A DNA stretch of 64,000 bases from JAOBAU01 sp034667465 (GTDB taxonomy: Bacteria > Acidobacteriota > Thermoanaerobaculia > Gp7-AA8). The notes under the pieces are model-generated. The model made no database searches and was not told the DNA's origin. It was given only the letters and a program-made list of their open reading frames with translations. Where the stretch lies: positions 124,001-188,000 of the forward strand of contig JAXDJV010000024.1 in assembly GCA_034667465.1 (NCBI GenBank), read 5' to 3'. Position 1 is the stretch's first letter. Each line of letters opens with the position of its first letter. Shown one piece after another: positions 18,741 through 27,075 of the stretch. A program made the translations under genes and the position numbers.

Positions 18741-20245
18741 GCGATCGTCTCCTCTCTGCCGCGAACCATGCGCAGCAGAAGCACGCGTGCGCGAGGAAGC
18801 GCGAGCAGCGTCGCTCCCGCCATCGCGGCGAATGAAAGTGCGAGATAGAGAAATGCGGTGGCTCGGCCGAGGCCGGCCGGCATCGCGAGACGAAACGCGG
18901 CGGCGACGAGCACCATCGACACGACCGGCAGCAGCACGTCTTCGACGTACCAGCGTCGCGTCTCCCCTTTCAGCAGGCGGCGATGCATGATCGGCACGGT
19001 CACGAAGACGTAGCCGAGATTCAGCGTCAGCCAGACCGATGCGGCGCCGGGCGCGCCGAGGCGTGAAGCCATCACGATGATTCCGGGCACGAGGATCAGC
19101 GCGCCGACGAGATTCGTGTACATCATCAGTTGCGGCCAGCCGGCGGCGGACTGAAAGTAGCTCGGCACGCTCGCCATTCCATTGAGCGCGGTGCCGATGA
19201 CGAGCAGCGTGACGATCAGCGATGCGTGTTCGGCGGTGACCGGGTTGCGCGTCCAGACGAGCAGCACGGTGTGCGAGAAGAACGCGAGCGTGCCGGCGAC
19301 CGGCAGAATCACCGCGGCGACGAGCTGACAGGCGGAGTGATAGAGCTCGCGGAGCGCGTATTCATCGCGCAACTCCAGCAATTGCGTGAAGCGCGGGAAG
19401 AGCGCGGCGTTGATCGGAACGATGAGCCACCAGAGCGCGGCGGCGACGGTGCCGGCGAGCGCGTAGTAACCGAAGTCGGCGAGCGGCAGCAGACCGCTGA
19501 GCAGCACTTTGTCGGACTGCGTGAGGAAGACGCCGATGACGGCGTTCGCGGAGACGCCGGCGGCGAAACGCCACTCATCGCGCAGCATCGACTTGCGAAA
19601 GCGTGGTCTGGTCGGCGCTGCGACGGAACGCCACGTGGCGATGAGCGTCGCGGCGAGCTGAAGAAACATCACCATCGCCTGCCACGCGAAGAACGCTTCG
19701 ATGGTCGGCGAGACGAACGCGAGGATCAGCACCGCGCCGACGGTGCGCAGCGTGCCGCAGACGATGAGCACCGCGTTGACGAGGACCTGTCGCTGCAAGC
19801 CCATCAGTCCGGCCTGATAGAGCGCGAACGGGAACTGCAGCGCGCTGACGATTCCCATCAATCGAACGGTGGTGCGGATCGTCTCGACGGAGAGATGTTG
19901 TGCGTGCACCCAGCGTGCGGCCACCGGACCGGCAGCGACGAAGAGAATCCCGCCGGCGACGATGGCGATCGACCAGTAGATGATCTCGAGCGTGCGGAGG
20001 AGATCGCGCTGCTCGCCGATGCTTTCCGGTTGCACGGAGAGGCGCGCCATACCGCGATTGAGCGTCATGCCGAGACCGAGATCGAGGAGGCTGAAGACGG
20101 CCATGAGCGTCGCGTAAAAGCCCATCAGTCCGTACGCCTCGATGCCGAGGTAACGGAGATAGAGCGGCACGAACAGCAGCGAGAGGATGGAGGTCCAGAC
20201 TCCGCCGGCGAGGTTCGCGAGGACGTTGCGTTTGATGCGGCTCAT
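18737..20245 (-). CDS. Wzx-type polysaccharide flippase (MOP superfamily)
   Basis: 502 aa with about 12-14 hydrophobic helices spread over the whole length, beginning MSRIKRNVLANLAGGVWTS and followed by LFVPLYLRYLGIEAYGLMGF. This N-terminal pattern is characteristic of oligosaccharide flippases. Wzx moves undecaprenyl-linked repeat units across the inner membrane, supplying the Wzy-like polymerase encoded at 10147-11652. One base separates it from the asnB gene upstream. Confidence 0.88.
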   Translation of the reverse strand: MSRIKRNVLANLAGGVWTSILSLLFVPLYLRYLGIEAYGLMGFYATLMAVFSLLDLGLGMTLNRGMARLSVQPESIGEQRDLLRTLEIIYWSIAIVAGGILFVAAGPVAARWVHAQHLSVETIRTTVRLMGIVSALQFPFALYQAGLMGLQRQVLVNAVLIVCGTLRTVGAVLILAFVSPTIEAFFAWQAMVMFLQLAATLIATWRSVAAPTRPRFRKSMLRDEWRFAAGVSANAVIGVFLTQSDKVLLSGLLPLADFGYYALAGTVAAALWWLIVPINAALFPRFTQLLELRDEYALRELYHSACQLVAAVILPVAGTLAFFSHTVLLVWTRNPVTAEHASLIVTLLVIGTALNGMASVPSYFQSAAGWPQLMMYTNLVGALILVPGIIVMASRLGAPGAASVWLTLNLGYVFVTVPIMHRRLLKGETRRWYVEDVLLPVVSMVLVAAAFRLAMPAGLGRATAFLYLALSFAAMAGATLLALPRARVLLLRMVRGREETIA

Positions 20246-20246
20246 G

Positions 20247-22121
20247 TCAGTCGATGAACTCGCGGAACCAGAGCTCGAGGAAGAGCAGCGCCCAGAGACG
20301 CGCGCTGCGATCGTGACGGCCGGCGATGTGCTCTTCGATCATCTGCGCGACGAACGCCGGCTTGAAGAGATCGCGTTTTTTCGCCACGTCATCGAGCAGC
20401 GTTTCGCGCAGCATCGGCAGCAGCGGACCGCGGAACCACGCGCCGAGCGGCAGACCGAATCCGGTTTTGCGCTTCGTCAGGATCTCGTCGGGGAGGAGAT
20501 GGCGGACGGCGCGCTTGAAGATCTGCTTGCCGCCGCTGGCGTCGCGTTTCATCGCGCTCGGAATCGTGGCGGTGAACTCCATGAAGGTGTGATCGAGCAG
20601 CGGCGAGCGGACTTCGAGACTGTTCGCCATCGAGGCGATGTCGACCTTCACGTTGAGACAGTCGGTCAGATAGAAGGTCTGGTCGTGCCGCATCATCCAG
20701 TCGAGCGCGTCCATCTCTTCGTCCCACTCGATGCCGACGGGCGAGTGCGATTCGCCTGACAGCGCGCGAAAGCGATCGCTGTAGCCGGCCGCTTTTTCCT
20801 GCGGCTTGAGGATCGTGGTCTGCATCCGGAAGCGCTCCGGCAGCTCGCCGGCGAGCATCGTGAAGGCGCGGCTGGCGCGCGCGGTCTGCGTGCCGTGCGG
20901 CAGCGCATCGAGCACCGCCGACATCGTCCGTCCGGCAACGTTGCGCAGCGGCGACGGAATGGCATCGGCCTTCGACCACGACATCACCGCGCCGTAGTTG
21001 TTGTAGCCGGCGAAGTTCTCGTCGCCGCCATCGCCGCTGAGCGCGACGGTGACGTGCTCGCGCGTCATCTTCGACACGTAATACGTCGGCAGCGCCGATG
21101 AATCGGCGAACGGTTCGTTGTAGTGATGGACGAGCAGCGGCAGCACTGCCGCGGCGTCGGTTTTGACGACGAGCTCGTGATGCTCGGTGTCGTAGCGATC
21201 GGCGACGAGACGGGCGTACGGCAGCTCGTTGAACTCCTGCTCTTCGAAACCGATCGAGAAGGTCTTCACGCGGCTGCCGCTTTCCTGCGCCATCAGCGCG
21301 ACGACGGTCGCGGAGTCGATGCCGCCGGAGAGGAACGCGCCGAGCGGAACGTCGGACATGAGCCGCATCCGAACGCATTCGCGAAGACGGCTGACGATCT
21401 CGTCGCCGATCTCTTCTTCGGATGCGCGCGTTTTCTCGCCTGCCGGCGCTTCCCAGTAACGCTCGATCCGAACGTCGCGCGTGGTGGCGTCGCAGATGAG
21501 CCAGTGCGCGGCGGGAAGCTTCTCGATTCCCTGGAATGCGGTGAGCGGACTGGGGACGTACTGCAGCGTCAGGTATTCGTCGATGGCGCGATAGTTCGGT
21601 GCGATCGTCACCGATGGATCGGCGGTGACCGCTTTGATCTCCGAGCCGAAGATCAGCGCGTTCGGCGTGCGCGCGTAGACGAACGGTTTCTTGCCGAGGC
21701 GATCGCGCGCTGCGAAGAGGCGCTTTGCGTTTGCGTCCCAGATCGCGAATGCGAACATGCCTCGCATCCGCTTCACGCAGTCGACGCCGTGCTCTTCGTA
21801 AAGATGGACGATGACTTCGGTGTCGGTATTCGTCCGGAAGGTATGACCCTTCCCTTCGAGCTCGGCGCGCAATTCCAGGAAGTTGTAGATCTCGCCGTTG
21901 AAGGTGACCCAGACCGAACCGTCTTCATTCGAGAGCGGTGCGGCGCCGCGATGATCGAGATCGATGATGGCGAGCCGGCGCTGGCCGAGGCCGACGTATG
22001 GCGCGGTCCAGACGCGTTCGTCGTCGGGTCCGCGATGGACGATCGTCGCGCACATCTTTTCGATGAGCGCGCGGTCGACGATCGCGCCGGAGAAATCGAC
22101 CTTGCCGGTGATGCCGCACAT
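20247..22121 (-). CDS. asnB: Asparagine synthase-type glutamine amidotransferase (paralogue 4 of 4)
   Basis: 624 aa, MCGITGKV start with Cys2, a full glutaminase domain with FNGEIYNFLELRAEL, and a synthetase domain with PP-loop FLSGGIDSATVVALM and LSGDGGDENFAGYNNY. The Asn in GGDEN where the other copies have GGDEL is a small deviation. It is the first of the four copies in transcriptional order, placed between the sulfatase-like lipoprotein and wzx. Confidence 0.9.
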   Translation of the reverse strand: MCGITGKVDFSGAIVDRALIEKMCATIVHRGPDDERVWTAPYVGLGQRRLAIIDLDHRGAAPLSNEDGSVWVTFNGEIYNFLELRAELEGKGHTFRTNTDTEVIVHLYEEHGVDCVKRMRGMFAFAIWDANAKRLFAARDRLGKKPFVYARTPNALIFGSEIKAVTADPSVTIAPNYRAIDEYLTLQYVPSPLTAFQGIEKLPAAHWLICDATTRDVRIERYWEAPAGEKTRASEEEIGDEIVSRLRECVRMRLMSDVPLGAFLSGGIDSATVVALMAQESGSRVKTFSIGFEEQEFNELPYARLVADRYDTEHHELVVKTDAAAVLPLLVHHYNEPFADSSALPTYYVSKMTREHVTVALSGDGGDENFAGYNNYGAVMSWSKADAIPSPLRNVAGRTMSAVLDALPHGTQTARASRAFTMLAGELPERFRMQTTILKPQEKAAGYSDRFRALSGESHSPVGIEWDEEMDALDWMMRHDQTFYLTDCLNVKVDIASMANSLEVRSPLLDHTFMEFTATIPSAMKRDASGGKQIFKRAVRHLLPDEILTKRKTGFGLPLGAWFRGPLLPMLRETLLDDVAKKRDLFKPAFVAQMIEEHIAGRHDRSARLWALLFLELWFREFID

Positions 22122-22131
22122 TTGGTTTGGT

Positions 22132-23610
22132 TTAGCGGATGTAGCCGAGGGAACGGAGACGCTTCTCCGCTTCGGAGCGGCTCTTAGCGATCTCTTCGGG
22201 CGTCACGTTCGGCCGACCATCGACCGATGCTGCAGCGCCGTACGCGGTGCGGATGGTCGCGCCGAAATACGGGACGAGCGATTTGCCGAAGTTGCCGGGA
22301 AGCGCTTCGTGACTGACGGCGGCCCAGTCGACGCCGGCGAGATCGTAGAGCGTCGGGGCGACGTCGGCACCGGATGTTTCGACCTGCGCCTGCACGCCGC
22401 TGGCGCCGTACGCCGGCGGAAGAATGAAGAGCAGCGGGATGCGATGCGTCGCTTCGCGATCGCCTTTGTTGCCGAACGAATGAGTGAGCATCTCCGACTC
22501 GCCGAATGCTTCGCCGTGATCGGAGGTGACGACGACGATCGTCGAGTCGAGCAGTCCGCGCTCGCGAAGCATGGCGAAGACGGCGCGCAGCGTCTGATCG
22601 AGCTCGCGCACTTCAGCGCGATAGCGCATGCGGTATGCGCGGATACCGTCTTTGGTCATGCCGATGGTGGTGCTCCACGGACGGCCGCCGGCATCGCGGA
22701 TTTTGCTGACGACCCACTGACGGCGTTTCTCGTCGGCGATCGCTTCGGGCGCGGTCAGCTCTTCGGTGAGCTTGCGCGTCCGGAGATCGGATTCGAAACC
22801 GGTGAGTTTGAGCGATGACTCGACTTCGCGCGCGTCGTAGCGCTTCGGATCGGGAAAGTAGGGATCGTGCGCGTCGATCAGATTGATGAAGCCGAAGAAC
22901 GGACCGCCTTTTCTGTCGAGCTGCTTCGCGAGTCGCGGCAGCACTTCGTTCGCGGAGCTGTAGAGCATCAGGCGATTGAAGTCGTTGCGTGGCGCAGCGT
23001 AGTGATCGAGGCGTGCATCGATCGCTTTCAGCTGCCGCGATTTTTCCGGCGCCGGCATCGCATCCCAGACGTCATTGAGACAGGTGTACTGCTGGAAGCC
23101 GGCCGACTGGCGGAAGCCGGCCGCGCTCAGATTTCCGTTGGCGGCGATGCCGAACGTTCGATAGCCGACCCTGCGAAGTTGGAATGGGAGGGAGAACTCT
23201 TTGACGTCGAGCGGCAGCGCTCCCCAGCCGCTCACGAATCCGGTGAGCATCGAGAAGTGCGACTGCGGCGTGCCGTCGAAGGTCGAGTAGCTGCGGACGA
23301 AGTTGACGCCGGCGTGCGCGAGCTCGTCGATGAACGGCGTGGCGTTGCTGGTGCGCGGATCGGCGGCGGTGACGTCGAAGCGCACCGTGTCCAGTGTGAT
23401 GAGGAGAAAGTTCGGATGCTTCGGCGGCGCGGGATGCGGCGGGACCACTTCCGGCGCACGTGCCGGTGCGGCGACCGGCGATGCGGCAGCGGCCACCATC
23501 GCCGAATCGCGGTGCTTCACCGGAGCCGGCGCAGCGACACGCTGCTCCTGGCAGGCGAGCGCCAGAGCGGTCGCACTGGCGGCGAGCAGAAACCGAAATT
23601 GTCGCGACAT
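22132..23610 (-). CDS. Lipoprotein of the sulfatase/alkaline-phosphatase superfamily
   Basis: Predicted 492 aa from ATG 23610. The N-terminus is a lipoprotein signal with lipobox ATALALAC, so the mature protein should be membrane-anchored outside the cytoplasm. The catalytic domain starts NFLLITLDTVRFDV and contains VVVTSDHGEAFGE with the C-terminal metal ligands. The formylglycine motif CxPSR of true sulfatases is absent; the equivalent stretch is TFDGTPQSHFSMLTG. It therefore resembles phospho- or sulfo-transferring relatives such as phosphoethanolamine-transferase-like hydrolases. It may decorate or trim the exported glycan (inference). Confidence 0.75.
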   Translation of the reverse strand: MSRQFRFLLAASATALALACQEQRVAAPAPVKHRDSAMVAAAASPVAAPARAPEVVPPHPAPPKHPNFLLITLDTVRFDVTAADPRTSNATPFIDELAHAGVNFVRSYSTFDGTPQSHFSMLTGFVSGWGALPLDVKEFSLPFQLRRVGYRTFGIAANGNLSAAGFRQSAGFQQYTCLNDVWDAMPAPEKSRQLKAIDARLDHYAAPRNDFNRLMLYSSANEVLPRLAKQLDRKGGPFFGFINLIDAHDPYFPDPKRYDAREVESSLKLTGFESDLRTRKLTEELTAPEAIADEKRRQWVVSKIRDAGGRPWSTTIGMTKDGIRAYRMRYRAEVRELDQTLRAVFAMLRERGLLDSTIVVVTSDHGEAFGESEMLTHSFGNKGDREATHRIPLLFILPPAYGASGVQAQVETSGADVAPTLYDLAGVDWAAVSHEALPGNFGKSLVPYFGATIRTAYGAAASVDGRPNVTPEEIAKSRSEAEKRLRSLGYIR

Positions 23611-23615
23611 CAGGA

Positions 23616-24560
23616 TCAGCGAACGGCGGAGTTGACGTACCAGTCGATCGTTTTGGCGAGACCGGTATTGAAGTCGGTTGGCGCGCGGAAGCCGAACTCG
23701 CGCTCGGCGCGGGAGACGTCGAGCTTGCGGCGCGGCTGACCGTTCGGCTGCGTCGTATCCCAGACGATGTCGCCGGCGAAGCCGACCTTCTCTTTGATGA
23801 TTTCGGCAAGGTCGCGGATGGCGATCTCTTCGCCGCGCCCGAGGTTCACCGGGTCGACACCGTTGTACTTCTCGGCGGCGAGGACGATACCGTCGGCGGC
23901 GTCTTCGACGTAGAGAAACTCGCGCGTCGGCGAGCCGTCGCCCCACAACACGACCGATTCATCGCCGCGCTCTTTCGCCTCGACGAACTTGCGGATCAGT
24001 GCAGGAATGACGTGGCTCGATTCGAGATCGAAGTTGTCGTGCGGTCCGTAGAGATTCACCGGCAGGAGGAAGATGCCGTTGAAGCCGTACTCGTCGCGGT
24101 ACGACTGGAGCTGCACGAGCAGCGCTTTCTTGGCGACGCCGTACGGCGCGTTGGTCTCTTCCGGATAGCCGTTCCACAGCTCTTCTTCGCGGAACGGAAT
24201 CGGGGCGTGTTTCGGATAGGCGCAGATGGTGCCGAGCTGCACGAATTTGTCGACGCCGGCGAGCCGCGATTCCTCGATGAGCTGAATGCCCATGATGGCG
24301 TTCTCGTAGAAGAAACGGCCGGGATGTTTTCTGTTCGCGCCGATGCCGCCGACGACGGCGGCGGCGTGAATGATCAGATTCGGTTTGTGCGCCGCGAGGT
24401 ACGCCCGCGTTGCGGCGGCGTCGCGCAGATCGAGCTCTTTCGCGCGCGGGGCGAAGATCGCGGCCGGCTTTTCACGCTCGAGACGTTCGCGAATGAAGCC
24501 GCCGAGAAAGCCGCCGCCGCCGGTCAGCAACACGCGCTTGTCCGACCAGAAGGCGCTCAA
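23616..24560 (-). CDS. fcl: GDP-L-fucose synthase
   Basis: 314 aa short-chain dehydrogenase/reductase of the extended type: N-terminal GGGGFLGGFIRERL for NADP binding, catalytic YGVAKKALLVQL (Tyr-x3-Lys), and the family-typical NLYGPHDNFD. It converts GDP-4-keto-6-deoxymannose to GDP-L-fucose by 3,5-epimerisation and reduction. It overlaps gmd by ATGA, the usual pairing, so the locus should supply L-fucose to the polysaccharide. Confidence 0.92.
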   Translation of the reverse strand: MSAFWSDKRVLLTGGGGFLGGFIRERLEREKPAAIFAPRAKELDLRDAAATRAYLAAHKPNLIIHAAAVVGGIGANRKHPGRFFYENAIMGIQLIEESRLAGVDKFVQLGTICAYPKHAPIPFREEELWNGYPEETNAPYGVAKKALLVQLQSYRDEYGFNGIFLLPVNLYGPHDNFDLESSHVIPALIRKFVEAKERGDESVVLWGDGSPTREFLYVEDAADGIVLAAEKYNGVDPVNLGRGEEIAIRDLAEIIKEKVGFAGDIVWDTTQPNGQPRRKLDVSRAEREFGFRAPTDFNTGLAKTIDWYVNSAVR

Positions 24561-25630
24561 CGGACCGCCTCCGGTACGAGACGGGCGCGCTGTTCGCTTT
24601 CGGCGAGCGCGACGTCGGCGTCGGTCATCAGGTCAACAAGTTGACGGAATGCGGTGCGCGGTTTCCAGCCGAGCTGGCGTTCGGCTTTCGAGGCGTCGCC
24701 GAGGAGCAGGTCGACTTCCGTCGGCCGGAAGTAGCGCGGATCGACTTCGATCAGCGTGCGGCCGTTCGCATCGACGCCTTTTTCTTCGATCCCTTCGCCG
24801 CGCCATGCGATCGGCATCCCGGCGCGTGCGAAGGCGAGCTCGCAGAACTCGCGCACGGTGTGCGTCTCGCCGGTGGCGATGACGTAGTCGTCGGCCTGTT
24901 CCTGCTGCAGCATCAGCCACATCGCTTCGACGTAATCCTTCGCAAAGCCCCAGTCGCGTTTCGCGTCGAGGTTGCCGAGGTAGAGGCGATCCTGCGTCCC
25001 GTTTTTGATGCGGCCGACGGCGCGGGTGATCTTGCGCGAGACGAACGTCTCACCGCGGCGCGGCGATTCGTGATTGAAGAGAATTCCGTTCACCGCGTAG
25101 AGCGAATAAGCCTCGCGATAGTTGACGGTCATCCAGTAGGCGTAGACCTTGGCGACGCCGTACGGCGAGCGCGGATAGAACGGCGTCTCTTCGTTCTGCG
25201 GCACCGCCAGGACTTTGCCGTACATCTCGGACGACGACGCCTGATAGAGGCGCGGGCGGATCTGCAGCTCGCGAATCGCTTCGAGCAGCCGCGTGGCGCC
25301 GAGGCCGGTCACTTCGCCGGTGTACTCGGGCGTATCGAACGAGACTTTGACGTGGCTCTGCGCGCCGAGGTTGTAGATCTCGATCGGATCGACGATCCGC
25401 AGGATGCGGTTGAGCGACGAGGCGTCGTTCAGGTCGCCGTAGTGCAGGATGAGACGGCGATCCTTCACGTGCGGGTCCTGATAGACCTCATCGAGACGTC
25501 CGGTGTTGAAGGACGACGAGCGGCGGATGATGCCGTGGACTTCGTACCCTTTTTCGAGCAGCAGCTCGGCGAGGTACGAGCCGTCCTGGCCGGTGATGCC
25601 GGTGACGAGCGCGCGTTTGATGTCAGACAT
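24557..25630 (-). CDS. gmd: GDP-mannose 4,6-dehydratase
   Basis: 357 aa. It has the Rossmann start LVTGITGQDGSYLAELLLEK, the GMD-typical RRSSSFNTGRLD, the active-site YQASSSEMYG and the YGVAKVYAYW Tyr/Lys pair. The product GDP-4-keto-6-deoxy-D-mannose is the substrate of the adjacent fcl. The final ~20 residues overlap the fcl start by 4 nt. Confidence 0.94.
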   Translation of the reverse strand: MSDIKRALVTGITGQDGSYLAELLLEKGYEVHGIIRRSSSFNTGRLDEVYQDPHVKDRRLILHYGDLNDASSLNRILRIVDPIEIYNLGAQSHVKVSFDTPEYTGEVTGLGATRLLEAIRELQIRPRLYQASSSEMYGKVLAVPQNEETPFYPRSPYGVAKVYAYWMTVNYREAYSLYAVNGILFNHESPRRGETFVSRKITRAVGRIKNGTQDRLYLGNLDAKRDWGFAKDYVEAMWLMLQQEQADDYVIATGETHTVREFCELAFARAGMPIAWRGEGIEEKGVDANGRTLIEVDPRYFRPTEVDLLLGDASKAERQLGWKPRTAFRQLVDLMTDADVALAESEQRARLVPEAVR

Positions 25631-25639
25631 GTCGTGCTC

Positions 25640-26956
25640 TCAGGCGCGGACGACGTTGACGCCGTCGCGCGGAACGATGTTGCGGGTGTCGATGGCGAGC
25701 TTCACGTTCGCATAAAGCGCCGGATCTTTGAACTGCGAGTGCGGCGTCGACACCAGGACCGCATCATATTTCCCGAACTCTTCGGCGCTGCAGGCGACGG
25801 ACGCGAGACCGAGATCGTGCTTCCGTCCTTTGCGCGCGAACGGAACGTACGGATCGCAGTAGGCGACGACGGCGCCGCGCTCCTGCAGCAGCTCGATCAA
25901 TTCGAATGACGGCGATTCGCGATCGTCATCGATGTCCGGTTTGTAGGAAAGACCGAGCACGAGGACCTGCGCGCCGACGATGCTCTTGCCGCTGCGATTG
26001 ATCGCTTCGACGGTGCGGTCGATGACGTAGCGCGGCATCGACGTGTTGATCTCGCCGGCCAGTTCGATGAAGCGCGCCCACGTGCCGTACTCCGCCGCTT
26101 TCCACGTCAGATAGAACGGATCGAGCGGGATGCAATGACCGCCGAGGCCGGGGCCGGGATAGAACGGCATGAAGCCGAACGGTTTCGTTTTCGCAGCTTC
26201 GATGACTTCCCAGACGTCGATGCCCATCCGCTCGAAGACGACTTTCATCTCGTTCACGAGCGCGATGTTGACGGCGCGGAAGATGTTCTCGAGCAGCTTG
26301 GCCGACTCCGCGACCTCCGGTGACGACACCGGCACGACGTGATCGATGACGGCGCCGTAGAGCGCGGTGGCAACCGTTTGCGATGGAGCGTCGATGCCGC
26401 CGACGACCTTCGGGATGTTCTTCGTGTTGAAGCGCTCGTTGCCGGGATCTTCGCGCTCGGGAGAGAACGCGAGGAAGAAGTCGGTGCCGCAGACGAGCCC
26501 TTTTTCGGTGAAGCGGGTGAGCAGTTCTTCGCGCGTCGTGCCGGGATAGGTCGTCGATTCGAGGACGACGAGTTGTCCGGGACGGAGGTGACGGGCGATG
26601 GTCTCGGCGGTGACGCGAACGTATTTCAGGTCGGGCTCGCGATGCGGACCGAGCGGCGTCGGAACGCAGACGATGATGGCGTCGCATTCGGCGAGCCGCG
26701 CGAAGTCGGTCGTGGCGACGGCGCCGCCGACTGTAAACGCTTTGGCGATGCGCGCGGCGCCGATGTGGCGGATGTACGACTCGCCGCGCGTCAGCGCTTC
26801 GGTCTTGGTGGCGTCGACGTCGAAGCCGGCGACCGGGAATCCCGCTTCTTCGAACAGCAGGACCAGCGGCAGCCCGACGTAGCCGAGCCCGATCACGCCG
26901 ACGCGCGCGGTGCGGCCGGCGATCTTCGCCGCGAGATCCGTTGAAACATCAGTCAT
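25640..26956 (-). CDS. UDP-sugar 6-dehydrogenase (UDP-GlcNAc/ManNAc dehydrogenase type)
   Basis: Predicted 438 aa from ATG 26956 (MTDVSTDLAA), preceded about 7 nt upstream by a GGTGGAG ribosome-binding site; a further ATG at 26974 lies before that site. NAD-binding GVIGLGYVGLPLVLLFEE, the family-typical GESYIRHI, and FMPFYPGPGLGGHCIPLDP with the catalytic Cys are all present. These enzymes oxidise C6 of a UDP-hexose to a uronate in two steps. The product is a possible substrate for the asparagine-synthase-like amidotransferases downstream (inference). Confidence 0.87.
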   Translation of the reverse strand: MTDVSTDLAAKIAGRTARVGVIGLGYVGLPLVLLFEEAGFPVAGFDVDATKTEALTRGESYIRHIGAARIAKAFTVGGAVATTDFARLAECDAIIVCVPTPLGPHREPDLKYVRVTAETIARHLRPGQLVVLESTTYPGTTREELLTRFTEKGLVCGTDFFLAFSPEREDPGNERFNTKNIPKVVGGIDAPSQTVATALYGAVIDHVVPVSSPEVAESAKLLENIFRAVNIALVNEMKVVFERMGIDVWEVIEAAKTKPFGFMPFYPGPGLGGHCIPLDPFYLTWKAAEYGTWARFIELAGEINTSMPRYVIDRTVEAINRSGKSIVGAQVLVLGLSYKPDIDDDRESPSFELIELLQERGAVVAYCDPYVPFARKGRKHDLGLASVACSAEEFGKYDAVLVSTPHSQFKDPALYANVKLAIDTRNIVPRDGVNVVRA

Positions 26957-27013
26957 GCATGTGCTCCACCGCATCGCAGGAAGCGATGCGTTTCGATCGT
27001 ATTAATGTGGGAA

Positions 27014-27046
27014 ACCGGCGGACAGCTTCAAAAGCCATCCGCCGGT
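27014..27046 (-). terminator. Hairpin after the secreted metallopeptidase gene
   Basis: A perfect 9-bp inverted repeat (ACCGGCGGA / TCCGCCGGT) with a partly paired interior lies about 30 nt beyond the stop of the metallopeptidase gene. On the minus strand it is followed by TTTCCC, a poor U-tract, so it is a possible but weak intrinsic terminator. It would separate this gene from the UDP-sugar dehydrogenase downstream. Confidence 0.45.
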
Positions 27047-27075
27047 GAAGAGGTGAGTTGCGTTTGTGAGTCGCG

